64,000 nucleotides of DNA from Alicyclobacillus sp. SO9 (GTDB lineage: Bacteria > Bacillota > Bacilli > Alicyclobacillales > Alicyclobacillaceae). Under the pieces are notes generated by a model. It was not told where the DNA came from and did no database searches. It saw nothing but the letters and a program-made list of their open reading frames with translations. The position numbers and the translations under genes were made by a program. Shown one piece after another: positions 1-8,883 of the stretch (position 1 is the first letter of the stretch; the number at the start of each line of letters is the position of its first letter). The stretch is taken from contig NZ_CP066339.1 of the NCBI RefSeq assembly GCF_016406125.1, forward strand, positions 992,001 through 1,056,000. The letters are read 5' to 3'.

Positions 1-1514
1 TCTACCAAGGGAATGTTCCTATCCCTCCCGTTGCCCCTCATCTGAGGGTGTCTTCCGAGGAAAGATTGTTCCCCTGGCCCCATGGAATAGACCTACACGC
101 TGACTGTTTCCCGGTCCGTCATCCCTCCTGCCAGCAGAAGGAGGCTCGTGCACCGATGACGTCTGGTGTATTCCAATAGCTCGCAAGGCTGTCGTTCATG
201 GGTTTCCCAGGGTCATCCCGAGGTCGCAGGCATCTGCATCCCAACCTGAAGGAGGTGATTATATTGACTTCCTCCTTGTTTGTCGGAATTGATGTAGGCA
301 GCCAAGAGAACGTGGTTTGCTGCTTAACACAGGACGATGAGAAACGACCTGTGAGTCGATTCACCGTTACCAACAATCGTCCTGGGATTTTAGAGTTTCA
401 GGATCGTATCTCCAAGCTGGCAAAACAGAAACAGGCTGAAGAGATTCTCTTTGGTCTCGAACATACTGGATGCTACTCAACCCATGCCGCCATGTATCTG
501 CAACGTCATTTGGACTTTGGTGTTCAGCGTAGGGTCTACGTCTTTAACCCCAGTCTTATCAGGGAGTTTAAGAAATCCCATTACCTGAGTGCCCCCAAGA
601 ACGATAGAGTAGATGCCTGGTTTATCGCAGCTAAGCTTCGGACAGGCCTTCTCCCGCATCCCTTTACCTGGAGCGAGCCGCTCATGGCGTTGCAGCGCTT
701 GACGCGAGCCCGCTACCACCTGATGCAGGATCTGTCTAGAGAGAGCAACTTCCTCATGACGAACTTGTATCTCAAGTTCAGTGACTACAGCAGCACAGGT
801 CCCTTTAAGAGAAACAAGCTCTCGGCAACTTCCATTGCTGTCATGGAGGAATTCGAATCCGTTGAGGAACTCTGTGAGATGCCCCTTGAGCGTCTCATTG
901 AATTCCTTGTGGCACATGGCAAGAACCGATTCGAAAATCCTGAGGTCGTTGCTAAAGTGCTACAGAAGGCTGCTCGCTCCTCGTACCGGCTACCCCAGTC
1001 GATGTCGGACTCGGTCAATCTCGCAATGGCTTCTAGTATTCGCGTGATTCGAACGGTACAAGAGCAACTGAAGGCACTACGCAAAGGAATTGAGGACCAC
1101 TTGGCGACGATCCCGCAAACCCTTGATTCCATTCCCGGTATCGGTCCCATTCTTGCTTCCGGCATTGTAGCTGAGCTGGATGTAAGCCAGTTTAAGAGCC
1201 ACGCGGAAGCCGCTAAACACGCCGGGCTCGCTTGGACCGTTCACCAGTCCGGGAAATTCACAGCCAACCGAACTCGACTGATTCATTCTGGCAACCGCTA
1301 CCTCAAGTACTACATGGTTGAAGCGGCAAACAGTGTCCGGGTGCACGACCCTGTTTTCGCCGAGTACTATGCCAAGAAGAGAGCGGAGCCAAAGGAATTT
1401 GCCGAGGGACGTACCCTTGCGCTTACAGCCCGGAAACTGATGCGAGTGGTCTTCTATCTGCTAAAGACCAACCGACTTTACACTCCGGAAGGAGGGGTCC
1501 GACAACGCGCATAA
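1..1514 (+). mobile_element. IS110-family insertion sequence (ends not fixed)
   Basis: The element consists of a single DEDD transposase gene preceded by at least 263 bases of non-coding DNA. IS110 elements usually lack terminal inverted repeats and make no clear target duplication, so neither end can be placed from this sequence and the left end may lie outside the window. The upstream non-coding part can fold locally (CCCTC/GAGGG at 35-48, CCTCCT/AGGAGG at 124-144). In IS110-group elements this position encodes the bridge RNA, so these 263 bases are a candidate for it (inference). Confidence 0.65.
264..1514 (+). CDS. IS110-family transposase
   Basis: This is the DEDD recombinase of an IS110 element. 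The start is the TTG at 264, because GGAGGTGATT lies just upstream at 251-260; an in-frame ATG at 198 has no such site. That gives 416 residues, normal for the family. The RuvC-like catalytic residues are visible: D10 in VGIDVGSQ, E66 in FGLEHTGCY, and D114 and D117 in PKNDRVDAWF. The C-terminal Tnp_20-type domain contains IPGIGPILASGI and a serine in the HSGNRYLKYY segment, the usual place of the catalytic serine. The reading frame is intact, so the protein may be active. It sits at the edge of a stretch with other decayed mobile DNA. Confidence 0.93.
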   Translation: MTSSLFVGIDVGSQENVVCCLTQDDEKRPVSRFTVTNNRPGILEFQDRISKLAKQKQAEEILFGLEHTGCYSTHAAMYLQRHLDFGVQRRVYVFNPSLIREFKKSHYLSAPKNDRVDAWFIAAKLRTGLLPHPFTWSEPLMALQRLTRARYHLMQDLSRESNFLMTNLYLKFSDYSSTGPFKRNKLSATSIAVMEEFESVEELCEMPLERLIEFLVAHGKNRFENPEVVAKVLQKAARSSYRLPQSMSDSVNLAMASSIRVIRTVQEQLKALRKGIEDHLATIPQTLDSIPGIGPILASGIVAELDVSQFKSHAEAAKHAGLAWTVHQSGKFTANRTRLIHSGNRYLKYYMVEAANSVRVHDPVFAEYYAKKRAEPKEFAEGRTLALTARKLMRVVFYLLKTNRLYTPEGGVRQRA

Positions 1515-1816
1515 ACTTACCGCGATCGACCTCTATCCACCAGTTCCTAGGTTTTTCACCATATTTTAAAAATCTAGGTAGGGTGGGCTTAGTTGAGTAT
1601 TGCTAATTTTGGCACCACGTCCAACGTAGTAGCAATTCGACAAATATTATGTCACCTTAGGGCCTTGACATCGTACCGCTGCTCTTTCCTATACGGCATC
1701 GTACGTAATTGCTGCTGGACTTGTATCGGCATTTGTCCGTCAAACAAGTAGGGTTATTGCCCATGCTGGGGTATACAACGTGAAGTACGGTGGGATGAGT
1801 AAGTACGAAGAGTTCC
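1515..1816. other. Intergenic, no gene recognised
   Basis: About 300 bases between the IS110 gene and the IS66 remnant. It is AT-rich around 1560-1620 and holds no convincing open frame. It may include the undefined right end of the IS110 element and older IS66 debris. Confidence 0.4.
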
Positions 1817-1960
1817 TTTGGCGAGACGGTGAACTATTGCCTGAACCAATGGGAGAAGCTCGTAACATTCTTGAAAGATGGGAATCTGGAAGTCGAGAAT
1901 AATCGTAGCGAGCGGTCTATGGAACCTTTCGTTTTTGGGAAGAAAGTCTTGGTTGTGTGA
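1817..1960 (+). pseudogene. IS66-family transposase (TnpC) C-terminal remnant
   Basis: Reading the plus strand from about 1817 gives NYCLNQWEKL, then a segment with DGNLEVENNRSERS and PFVFGKK, ending at TGA 1958-1960. This is the characteristic C-terminal part of IS66 transposases, normally of the form ALNQWE...LEIDNNRAERSIKPFVIGRKN. Only about 45 codons remain. The frame has no start codon, and the usual residues after GRKN are replaced by a stop. It is a dead fragment that marks an earlier IS66 insertion. Confidence 0.75.
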
Positions 1961-2017
1961 TCAAAAAGGATTTCAGACGTCTAATTAACATACGAACAAC
2001 AGAGAAGTTGAAGCACA

Positions 2018-2392
2018 GTGGCCTGGAATGACTTCCAACCGCTGTTAGCGGGTGCAATGGTGACTGGTGAGACGGATCTCACCTTTAAAAATGGACTAAA
2101 AAGTGTTAAACCATTAAAGATAACGTGGAAAGAGCACGGTGTTGTTCACCACGAAACCCCAGGCTTTCAAAAGTGGAATAGCGATGTAGTTGTTACCAAG
2201 AAGCAGGGGGTAACGCAGAGCGTTATGTTTACTTTAAAGTATAATCTAGGAAAATACATGTGGGGATATCAGACGACTCCGGGGAAAAAATCCTTTGAAA
2301 TGGGGTTGCCGAACGAAGGAATGACGCATATCACCCAACCGATTGCAAAGATGACCCTTTTTGTTGGAGGGCAATCAGATACTGTCACTTGA
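2018..2392 (+). CDS. Hypothetical protein, possibly 5'-truncated
   Basis: An open frame of 124 codons with a GTG start and only a weak purine-rich stretch (AGAGAAG) upstream. An in-frame TGA at 2009-2011 prevents extension. I recognise no family. The protein has no signal peptide or membrane segment and is rich in beta-forming residues and lysine. A strong terminator follows the stop codon, which supports a real gene end. The 5' part may have been lost when the adjacent IS66 element was inserted or deleted (inference). Confidence 0.45.
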   Translation: MAWNDFQPLLAGAMVTGETDLTFKNGLKSVKPLKITWKEHGVVHHETPGFQKWNSDVVVTKKQGVTQSVMFTLKYNLGKYMWGYQTTPGKKSFEMGLPNEGMTHITQPIAKMTLFVGGQSDTVT

Positions 2393-2427
2393 AGCGTCAG
2401 AATTCGCCATCAACTTGACACGTAACG

Positions 2428-2460
2428 AGAAGGAGACCTGCATAGGTCTCCTTCTTTGGA
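2428..2460 (+). terminator. Rho-independent terminator
   Basis: A perfect 12-bp stem (AGAAGGAGACCT, loop GCAT, AGGTCTCCTTCT) is followed by a short T-containing tail. It ends transcription of the 2018-2392 gene. Confidence 0.8.
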
Positions 2461-2631
2461 TAAAAAGTGTTGGAGGGGAAAGTGGCAGAGAACAGTTGTT
2501 TATTTTGTACAACTATTCAGTTGGGCACCCAGTCTTCTACTCTACTCACAGGTTCAATGAGACCATGATAGACTTGATAGGGTAAGGATGGTAAATGATG
2601 TCCGATTATGATTACTGAAAGGAGCAGTCAT

Positions 2632-3162
2632 ATGAATTTTAGTATGAAAGAGGCTATTGAGGTTCTTGAACGTACCCCAAAAACACTAGAATATTTTCTA
2701 TCTGGTTTATCGGATGGATGGCTGCAATGCAATGAAGGGGAAGGGACGTGGAATGTTTCTCAAGTAATTGGGCACCTCATTGAGGCAGAGAAAAACAACT
2801 GGATTCCAAGATTAGAATTTATTCTTCAAGAAGGTGAAAATAAACCGTTTCCCCCATTTGATCGTTATTCTCACTTAAATGAAGGCTCTGACAGACCGAT
2901 TGAACAAAAGTTTCTTGAATTTGAGACAATAAGAACACTAAACATAAGCAAACTTAAAGTTCTTATCGAACCTGAATTGCATCTTGAATTGACGGGCTAT
3001 CACCCTGCATTCGGCATCGTGAAGTTAAGAGAATTACTTTCTACCTGGGTCGTACATGATTTAACGCATCTTGCACAAATCGTGCGGGTTATGGCAGAGA
3101 GATATAGATCCGACGTAGGATCGTGGAAAGAATATTTAAGTATATTGAAACGTAACGAGTGA
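2632..3162 (+). CDS. DinB-superfamily protein
   Basis: The start is the ATG at 2632, seven bases after AAAGGAG; an in-frame ATG at 2608 lies upstream of that site. The 176-residue product has the four-helix-bundle pattern of the DinB/YfiT superfamily: an N-terminal helix, [18 protein letters not shown] with the first metal-ligand-type histidine, and [16 protein letters not shown] with the HDxxH pair near residue 145. Such proteins often bind a divalent metal or are bacillithiol-dependent transferases, but the substrate cannot be deduced here. It is monocistronic. Confidence 0.85.
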   Translation: MNFSMKEAIEVLERTPKTLEYFLSGLSDGWLQCNEGEGTWNVSQVIGHLIEAEKNNWIPRLEFILQEGENKPFPPFDRYSHLNEGSDRPIEQKFLEFETIRTLNISKLKVLIEPELHLELTGYHPAFGIVKLRELLSTWVVHDLTHLAQIVRVMAERYRSDVGSWKEYLSILKRNE

Positions 3163-4061
3163 ATGACCAAGCACAAGAGGTGTCTCAAATGCCATACCGA
3201 GTTAGTATTCAAATGATCTAATGACGGGTTTTCTTGGAGAACCGCGATATCGTGTTTACGCACGATGGGAAGTTTTTATGAGTGACGATCAAGGAAATTG
3301 AAGGAGGTTTGTAACCACTCGGCCCGATTGGTAAAATCACGCGCCATGGGGTCTTTTGTTGAATCCAACTAGGTTAATGTGTGCCCCCAGAAGAGGAGGA
3401 GATTCGTGTATAGTTGCGGACCTCGTTGAGTTATTTTCGGAGACTAAAAGGTTGGGTACTTATCCGGGGAGGCCCTCGCTAAGAAAGGCTACTTGTAGAG
3501 GCTGGAACTTCACGAAATTTGCTAGCCTGCATTTTACATTTATAGAAGACGAACCAAAGTTACATTATCTGCAATTGATAAATCTTTTGTTCCAATGTAT
3601 CTGCTTTATTACGGCAGATTAAGATATCAGGACGCTGGCAGACCAATGTTCGGATTTAGATAATCATATTTATTTAGCCTCCCTCAGTGTCACGACTGAC
3701 TAAGGGAGCATTGTTTTTTAGGAATAAGCTTCCCATCACAACAATTGCGGCAACTAAAGCCCCATTAGAAACCCAGAGACGACGATAATTTGGTTTTTAA
3801 TTTCTGAATGTTTTGTTCATTTCTGGACTACGTTGTGTTTAATGTCGCTCTTGTCCTGATGTGATTGCTTATCGGCCGACAGTTCGACTAGCAGTTTGGT
3901 GATTATGTTTTAAAGGGTATTTTTGTATAGGTCTGAAGTTATTTGAAGATGCATACAAATGTTTTCAGCCGTCACAAATAACAGGCGGTTGAATCTTCAG
4001 GCAGGCGAATTATTGTGAGCTAATGCAACGAGCCTGAACTCATGAAAAGGAGAAGTGAGAA
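3163..4061. other. 900-bp region without a convincing gene
   Basis: Several short frames occur here but none has a ribosome-binding site together with plausible composition. The segment at about 3218-3296 reads as a short open stretch ending at TGA and may be a gene remnant. A terminator-like hairpin lies at 3679-3708. The rest is AT-rich and leads into the next gene. Confidence 0.4.
3679..3720 (+). terminator. Terminator-like hairpin
   Basis: CTCCCTCAGT pairs with ACTAAGGGAG apart from one mismatch, and the stem is followed by TTGTTTTTT. No intact gene directly precedes it, so it may belong to a decayed gene. Confidence 0.55.
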
Positions 4062-4751
4062 TTGGCCCAAATCAGAGAGTTGTTAGACCAGTCCCAAGAG
4101 CAACAAACACGTGAGCAATTAGACTTCCTGTTGACCGCGGCTAAGGCAAAGCTTGATACCTTCGTTACTGAAATCAATGACATCTATCGATTTCCAGAGA
4201 AGCAGGAAGGCATTCAGGTTGTAGGTAATCGCGCAGTTGCTTCGTACAAAGAGTACAGAGCAGACGTGAGCCAAGGTGTCGATAGTCAGATTTCAGAGCT
4301 AATCGACAAATTCTTTAGTGGTACTGAAGAAGGTATTAAAAATGGATTTGTCGATATCATCAAAGTGGGACTCCAAACTATTTTGGGGAATGAATCGGCT
4401 GGCGAGCAAGAACAGCATTTCTTCTGTATTGTACCCAATGGTCTTGTCATCACACGTATGGATGTGAAATGCTGGAGATACAACTATTCCAGCACGGGGA
4501 TTATTGGAAAGGTGAAGAACGCTTTCTGCTTCTACACGTCGCTGGCCACGGTCAACCTCAAGTCTTTAACCCCAGAAGAAATCGTGTTTTTCTACCAACA
4601 ACTCATTGGGCCGGATATTGACAAAATTAAAGAGTTTATTGAAAAACTCAAGGAGCTCTATGGCTTCTTAAAGGACAAATCGCCTGAGGAAGTTCACGCA
4701 ATGCACTTGAAGCAGGTCCGGGGGCTAGGTCGTCTCAACTCTGATGAATAA
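4062..4751 (+). CDS. Hypothetical protein beside a caspase-fold candidate
   Basis: The start is TTG 4062, ten bases after AAAAGGAGA. The 229-residue protein has a charged helical N-terminus (1-45), a second helical part (65-110) that ends in an amphipathic stretch IKNGFVDIIKVGLQTILGN, a beta-rich middle (118-170) with cysteines at 122, 137 and 156, and a C-terminal lysine/glutamate-rich helix (172-210). There is no signal peptide. I recognise no family. The order of helices, amphipathic segment and beta sheet made me consider small pore-forming toxins, but no diagnostic motif is present. The neighbour 122 bases downstream, a possible caspase-fold protein, ends at a shared terminator, so the two may form an operon. 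Confidence 0.7.
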   Translation: MAQIRELLDQSQEQQTREQLDFLLTAAKAKLDTFVTEINDIYRFPEKQEGIQVVGNRAVASYKEYRADVSQGVDSQISELIDKFFSGTEEGIKNGFVDIIKVGLQTILGNESAGEQEQHFFCIVPNGLVITRMDVKCWRYNYSSTGIIGKVKNAFCFYTSLATVNLKSLTPEEIVFFYQQLIGPDIDKIKEFIEKLKELYGFLKDKSPEEVHAMHLKQVRGLGRLNSDE

Positions 4752-4873
4752 TAACAGAAATCATTACGTGAAATAGGGGTTTCAAGGCATGAAGGTGTGC
4801 GAGGTCGACTCGCTTTATAACTTTGCACCCGTAGAGATTCAGTGTGACGCGGACATACGAAAGGAGTTCCTGG

Positions 4874-5359
4874 ATGTTAATCGTAATTACAAGAGACGAA
4901 GATGTTATGGAGTGGGCCTCTTCTCCTGAATCAGGTGCAGACGCTTGGGGCAGCATACGGCAATTGTCGGCTGGCACCCAGAGTGACGCGAATCGAGAGA
5001 TGAGGCTTTTGCTATCTCAGGTCCAATCTGGAGAGCCACTGTGCATCACGGGCCATGGCAACGACACGGAAGTGGGTGACGAAGGCAGTCATCCTGCGGA
5101 TTGGACGTGGACACATTCCCAATTGGCAGCCCTTCTTGCGGAATTAGGCGAGGATTATATAGCTCCCATCCTCATGGAGGTTTGCGCCGAGACAGTGACG
5201 GACTTTGCTGCCCATCTCGTCTTGTCACTTGAAAAGAGAAATGCTCTCGCCGGGGTCTGGGTATACGGCTACAATAAGAGTATTAGTATACGACATCCCT
5301 TCCCAAAACCCGTCTCACTCGACAAGAACCTTGAGCTCTATGCCAAACAAGTCCAATAG
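4874..5359 (+). CDS. Possible caspase-fold (clan CD/CHAT-like) protein
   Basis: The start is ATG 4874, seven bases after AAGGAG. The 161-residue product has two hydrophobic strands ending in the residues expected of a caspase-hemoglobinase fold: LCITGHGND, with His61 followed by Gly, and APILMEVCAETVTDF, with Cys104 followed by a small acidic segment. The spacing of 43 residues between them, and a third strand LAGVWVYGY after the Cys helix, fit a minimal clan CD domain. The protein is shorter than typical CHAT proteases and could be a non-peptidase or a partner-dependent enzyme. It sits downstream of an unknown 229-residue protein. The assignment rests on motif layout only and needs a profile search. 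Confidence 0.55.
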   Translation: MLIVITRDEDVMEWASSPESGADAWGSIRQLSAGTQSDANREMRLLLSQVQSGEPLCITGHGNDTEVGDEGSHPADWTWTHSQLAALLAELGEDYIAPILMEVCAETVTDFAAHLVLSLEKRNALAGVWVYGYNKSISIRHPFPKPVSLDKNLELYAKQVQ

Positions 5360-5444
5360 TTGAGAACGTCCAGAGTTCTAGCATAGAGGTCAGAGAGAAT
5401 ACGCTGTCGTGACGGAAACTTGCGATGCATATACAAGGTTTTGC

Positions 5445-5468
5445 GAACCCGCTACGGCGGGTTCTTTT
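5445..5468 (+). terminator. Rho-independent terminator
   Basis: GAACCCGC, loop TACG, GCGGGTTC, then TTTT. It ends the 4062-5359 pair. The 250 bases that follow, up to 5718, hold no recognised feature. Confidence 0.9.
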
Positions 5469-5718
5469 AATTGGAGTCTAATTTGAAGTGACGGCTTTGG
5501 TTCGCTGGAGAGAGATTTATGGACATTCGATATCAAATAAGACTGACGTCTGTGCATTAATTTTGTTGACTTATTGCAACCCTATTGGGATGCAGTAGCA
5601 GTACCACAGAATTGACATCTATTTACCCTAACGATTCTGATTTAAATACTGCTATCAATTTGCCAAGTTAATACTAAAGGAAATTGTGAGGTTTCCCCGC
5701 ACCATAATTGAAGGGAAT

Positions 5719-6384
5719 TTATTTGTAAGAAAACTTTACCCGTACAGTCGATGTTGAATTCCCATATCCGTAAGTAATTTTATACCAACTACTAGAGTGA
5801 ACTCTAAACTGGTAATAGGGATATATACTATTTGTATTCACCGATACATGCTGATTTGACGCCCCCACAACTCTGACTTCCATGAAATTCGCAGGAACTT
5901 GTATTCCAACATTTATCAGATCACTTGAGTGACTACTTTTCGTAGCCCAAGTTGTGAAATGAATGATAAGACTATTATTATTACCAAGTAATAGCCAGTA
6001 TTGCTTAGGATTCTCCTTAGATAAAGTTTTTATAAAACCAAATTTGGTAACGTCATTGCTGTTTTTCCCCTCTTTAAACCGGCCATCATTAGATGACAGA
6101 TCTACATCACTGAGGCGTTGTTTGCTAATTTTAAATGGGTAATTGCCTCCATGAAGTGATTTCGTAGAGACGCAAATTGAATAGCTATTGGTCGGTATAT
6201 CGATTAAAGAGGACAACTTGGGAAGCTTCCCTGATTTTTGAGAACTATCCTGTGTTACAGAATTGGAGTATCTGGAATAGAGAGTGCCTTTGCGGTGTAT
6301 TTGTGTTGTATTCCCGCATCCAACTAATACTGAGCAAATGGTTATCGCGGTACTGCTTAATAATAAAGTACGTTTTGTATGCAA
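5719..6384 (-). CDS. Putative lipoprotein, unknown function
   Basis: The start is TTG 6384 on the minus strand behind AAGGGGAG. The 221-residue product begins with a lysine/arginine pair, a hydrophobic segment and the lipobox SVLVGC, so it should be exported and lipid-anchored at the outer face of the membrane. The mature part is rich in Ser, Asn and Thr and looks beta-structured, with no recognised domain. The local sequence is more AT-rich than the surroundings, which may mean acquired DNA. It is divergent from the sigma factor remnant at 6597. Confidence 0.7.
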   Translation of the reverse strand: MHTKRTLLLSSTAITICSVLVGCGNTTQIHRKGTLYSRYSNSVTQDSSQKSGKLPKLSSLIDIPTNSYSICVSTKSLHGGNYPFKISKQRLSDVDLSSNDGRFKEGKNSNDVTKFGFIKTLSKENPKQYWLLLGNNNSLIIHFTTWATKSSHSSDLINVGIQVPANFMEVRVVGASNQHVSVNTNSIYPYYQFRVHSSSWYKITYGYGNSTSTVRVKFSYK

Positions 6385-6596
6385 TTAAATCTCCCCTTGG
6401 TACGTACTTTTTACATGACGAAATATAAGGACTTGGTGTTACATGCAGAGGATAAATAAACCTTCTTATCGTTCATAGAAAGGTGGATGTCGGGAGAAAC
6501 CGAAGGTCTGGATGTGGAATCGAACGATATGAGTTGGACGCTGTGTTTACGCGTGTAATTAGATGGAGATTCATTCGTCTAGACCATTGAGGTGAA

Positions 6597-7091
6597 ATGA
6601 TGGACGTAGATGAAATCGAAGAGTGGTTTCGGTGTTATGCCGATGACGTAAAGACGTTTCTCGTTTATTACCTTCGGCGGACGGATGTTGATGACTTGGT
6701 ACAGGAAACATTTATTCGAGCTATGGGAGGACAAGTACAATTTCGGCGGCAAGCTAATCCAAAGACATGGTTACTTGCCATTGCTCGAAATCTTGCTGTG
6801 GATTTTGTTCGTACCCAGCAGTTCTCCCGTTACATCCGATATTCAGCAGGTAGATCTGATGTCTACGCAGCCATTGCCAGAGGATATTGCTTTGCTTCAC
6901 GACCAAGTATCGGAGGTCATGCAGGCACTGATGGAAATCCCTAAGCAAAAACGAGAGATTATCCTCTTGCGAACGCTGATGGGGTTATCTGTTTCAGAGA
7001 CAGCCTATCTTCTCGGCTGGACAAGAAACACATGCTGTTGAATTTGGCACAGACGTTCGATAAACAATTTTTAAAGGCAATTGGCAAATGA
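6597..7091 (+). pseudogene. ECF sigma factor, frameshifted
   Basis: The start ATG follows GAGGTGAA. The first frame encodes sigma region 2, with VDDLVQETFIRAM and then KTWLLAIARNLAVDFVR. From about 6840 the homology continues in the +1 frame: IPKQKREIILLRTLMGLSVS is the region 4 helix-turn-helix start. It returns to the first frame near 7033 (LLNLAQTFDKQF) and ends at TGA 7089-7091. Two opposite frameshifts therefore interrupt one ECF sigma gene, and no single frame gives both DNA-binding regions. Either the gene is dead or the assembly has two indels. ATG 7088 overlaps the stop but opens only nine codons. Confidence 0.8.
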
Positions 7092-7131
7092 AAGTGGAGA
7101 AACACTACGATACGTAGTCAGGGGCGTTAAA

Positions 7132-7479
7132 ATGAAATGAATCTCTATAATTGTCGGTTTTGTAGTTATAGCGATTGTACTTGTTTTCGGGATCTCGTCG
7201 TATTACATCAGTTGGGGACCCAATGCGGTTAGTCTCGTATCAACTTCTGTTCTAAAAGTCGAAGCTAAACAACACTCTAAGAATGTTACGCAGCAGTGGA
7301 TTGTCGCCAGTGTTCAAGAGAGTCTGCATCCGTACTTAAAAATCTTTGTAAAAGACCCCAAAGTGTGGAACTTGATTCAGGTAGGAAGGAAGTATTATGC
7401 CAGTTTCGACAAACACAGAGACGGTAGATGGACTTTGGGTCAGATATCTAGGCTAGGAGATTCAAATTTTATAAGGTGA
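7132..7479 (+). pseudogene. Membrane protein gene with stop at codon 3
   Basis: After ATG AAA comes TGA, and then 112 open codons in the same frame. These encode a hydrophobic segment (IIVGFVVIAIVLVFGISSYY) and a soluble part containing QHSKNVTQQWIVASVQE and KIFVKDPKVWNLIQVGRKYY. The frame has no other start codon at its head. The simplest reading is that TGG (Trp) has become TGA, giving an original N-terminus MKW followed by the membrane helix. It follows the broken ECF sigma gene and was probably co-transcribed with it, perhaps as its regulator or target (inference). The family is not recognised. Confidence 0.6.
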
Positions 7480-7864
7480 CTCGGGCAGCAATTGAGATTC
7501 TATTGCGCACATAGGTACGTCTGTCTGAGATGGGATTTACCAGGCTACTAAGTACATAATTATGCAGAGCGCTGATACGGGGTTTCCGGTACTCTCGGGC
7601 TTATGCAATAGCCTCTCTTTCGAGAATTCAAGTAGAAAGAGGATAGCTTTGAAAGACAATAAGACGTATGAAGTGGTTTGAGACATTCGATTGGCGCTAA
7701 TAAATACGCCCCGATATCTACTGCAACAATCGAGAAACGACGTACATCCCTTCAGAGTTCTCACTACAAATATGTTGAAAAATTCCTAAAAGCGGAATAT
7801 CTTTGGATTCCGACTGCATATGTTTGGAATTGTTTCACAAATCATTCACTTTGGAGGGGAATTA
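7480..7864. other. Intergenic region before the G1 peptidase
   Basis: 385 bases with only short frames lacking ribosome-binding sites. It presumably holds the promoter of the secreted peptidase, but I could not place clear -35 and -10 boxes. Confidence 0.35.
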
Positions 7865-8689
7865 ATGATTCGAAAGACACTTGTTCAGGCTGCGATGACG
7901 ACTGCTGTAGCTGGGGCCCTATGTATTCCTGTCACCACGTTTGCGGCAACAGAGGGAACCCATTACACTCATCCGGGCGTCGTCATTAAAAACACACCAA
8001 TGAGGCGTGTACCCACCAACATTCGAACCCCAAACCTCGCAAGAAGGGTCCATAATCTTGGTTGGGCAGCATCCAACTGGTCAGGCTACGCAATTTCCGG
8101 GAGCACCTACAATGACATCACCGGTAATTGGACGGTTCCTACAGTCAAGAGATCCAGCGGTAACACGTACTCGTCATCCTGGATTGGCATCGATGGTTTC
8201 AACAACAGCAACTTGATACAAACAGGGACTGAACAGGATTATGTCAATGGTCATGCTCAATACGACGCATGGTGGGAGATTTTGCCGGCGGCGGAGACGG
8301 TTATTCCAACAATGGCTGTCAGCCCTGGCGACCACATGAGTGCGCATATTCACAATAACGGGAATGGGACTTGGACCATAACCCTAAAAGACTTGACCCA
8401 AGGTGAATCGTTTAGCACAACACAATCGTATTCAGGACCTGGTTCCTCCGCAGAATGGATTCAGGAGGCACCACAAATCAATGGCTCCATCGCGACCTTG
8501 GCCAACTACGGTGCCACAACATTCGATCCTGGCACGGTGAACGGTGGAAACCCCAGGCTCACTTCCTCCGATGGAGGCTATATGATTCAAAACGGTTCAG
8601 TGGTGTCGGATCCGTCTAACCCGGATTCCGACACGGATGGATTTAATGTCATCTTTGGATCAACGCAGCCAAGTGCTCCCCTATCTTAA
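7865..8689 (+). CDS. Secreted G1-family glutamic peptidase (eqolisin)
   Basis: The start is ATG 7865 behind GGAGGGG. The 274-residue precursor has a Sec signal peptide (1-27, cleavage likely after TTFA) and a pro-segment to about residue 65. The catalytic domain follows, beginning NWSGYAISG. The catalytic dyad of scytalidoglutamic peptidase is conserved: Gln119 in LIQTGTEQD and Glu197 in SSAEWIQEAP. The motifs GNWTVPTV, SWIGIDG and YDAWWEILP also match the family. G1 peptidases work at acid pH and are rare in bacteria outside acid-tolerant Firmicutes and some Proteobacteria. The gene is monocistronic with a terminator hairpin after it, and probably serves extracellular protein digestion. Confidence 0.93.
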   Translation: MIRKTLVQAAMTTAVAGALCIPVTTFAATEGTHYTHPGVVIKNTPMRRVPTNIRTPNLARRVHNLGWAASNWSGYAISGSTYNDITGNWTVPTVKRSSGNTYSSSWIGIDGFNNSNLIQTGTEQDYVNGHAQYDAWWEILPAAETVIPTMAVSPGDHMSAHIHNNGNGTWTITLKDLTQGESFSTTQSYSGPGSSAEWIQEAPQINGSIATLANYGATTFDPGTVNGGNPRLTSSDGGYMIQNGSVVSDPSNPDSDTDGFNVIFGSTQPSAPLS

Positions 8690-8721
8690 TTTGTATCAAG
8701 GTTCTATTTGAGACAGTAAAA

Positions 8722-8749
8722 CTCCCCTGCGCAATACCGCGCAGGGGAG
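8722..8749 (+). terminator. Terminator-like hairpin
   Basis: A perfect 11-bp GC-rich stem (CTCCCCTGCGC/GCGCAGGGGAG) lies 33 bases after the peptidase stop. It has no T-run on the plus strand; the preceding AAAA gives one on the minus strand. Confidence 0.6.
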
Positions 8750-8883
8750 AATGGTAAGAGCTACAGCATGTGTCACTCTTGTGACTTTTATCGCAGATAA
8801 ATCTTCTATTGTAAAAACCAAACAAATCTGTTTTGACAATCTGTAGTATTGCTTTCAGTATGTCAATGAAATTATTAAATATG

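Noticed and set aside
3356-3622. Open frame of 88 codons
   Set aside because: No ribosome-binding site, Arg/Cys/Leu-biased composition and no recognisable motif; it lies in a decayed stretch.
4062-4751. Gasdermin or Cyt-type pore-forming toxin
   Set aside because: Only the general layout (amphipathic helix, beta region, protease neighbour) agrees; no family motif or N-terminal lipidation Cys is seen.
4789-4929. 46-codon frame overlapping the start of the caspase-fold candidate
   Set aside because: Its ribosome-binding site is weak and it runs into the better-supported gene in another frame. A leader peptide cannot be excluded but is not supported.
7537-7764. Minus-strand frame of 75 codons
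   Set aside because: No ribosome-binding site and Cys/Ser-rich composition typical of chance frames.
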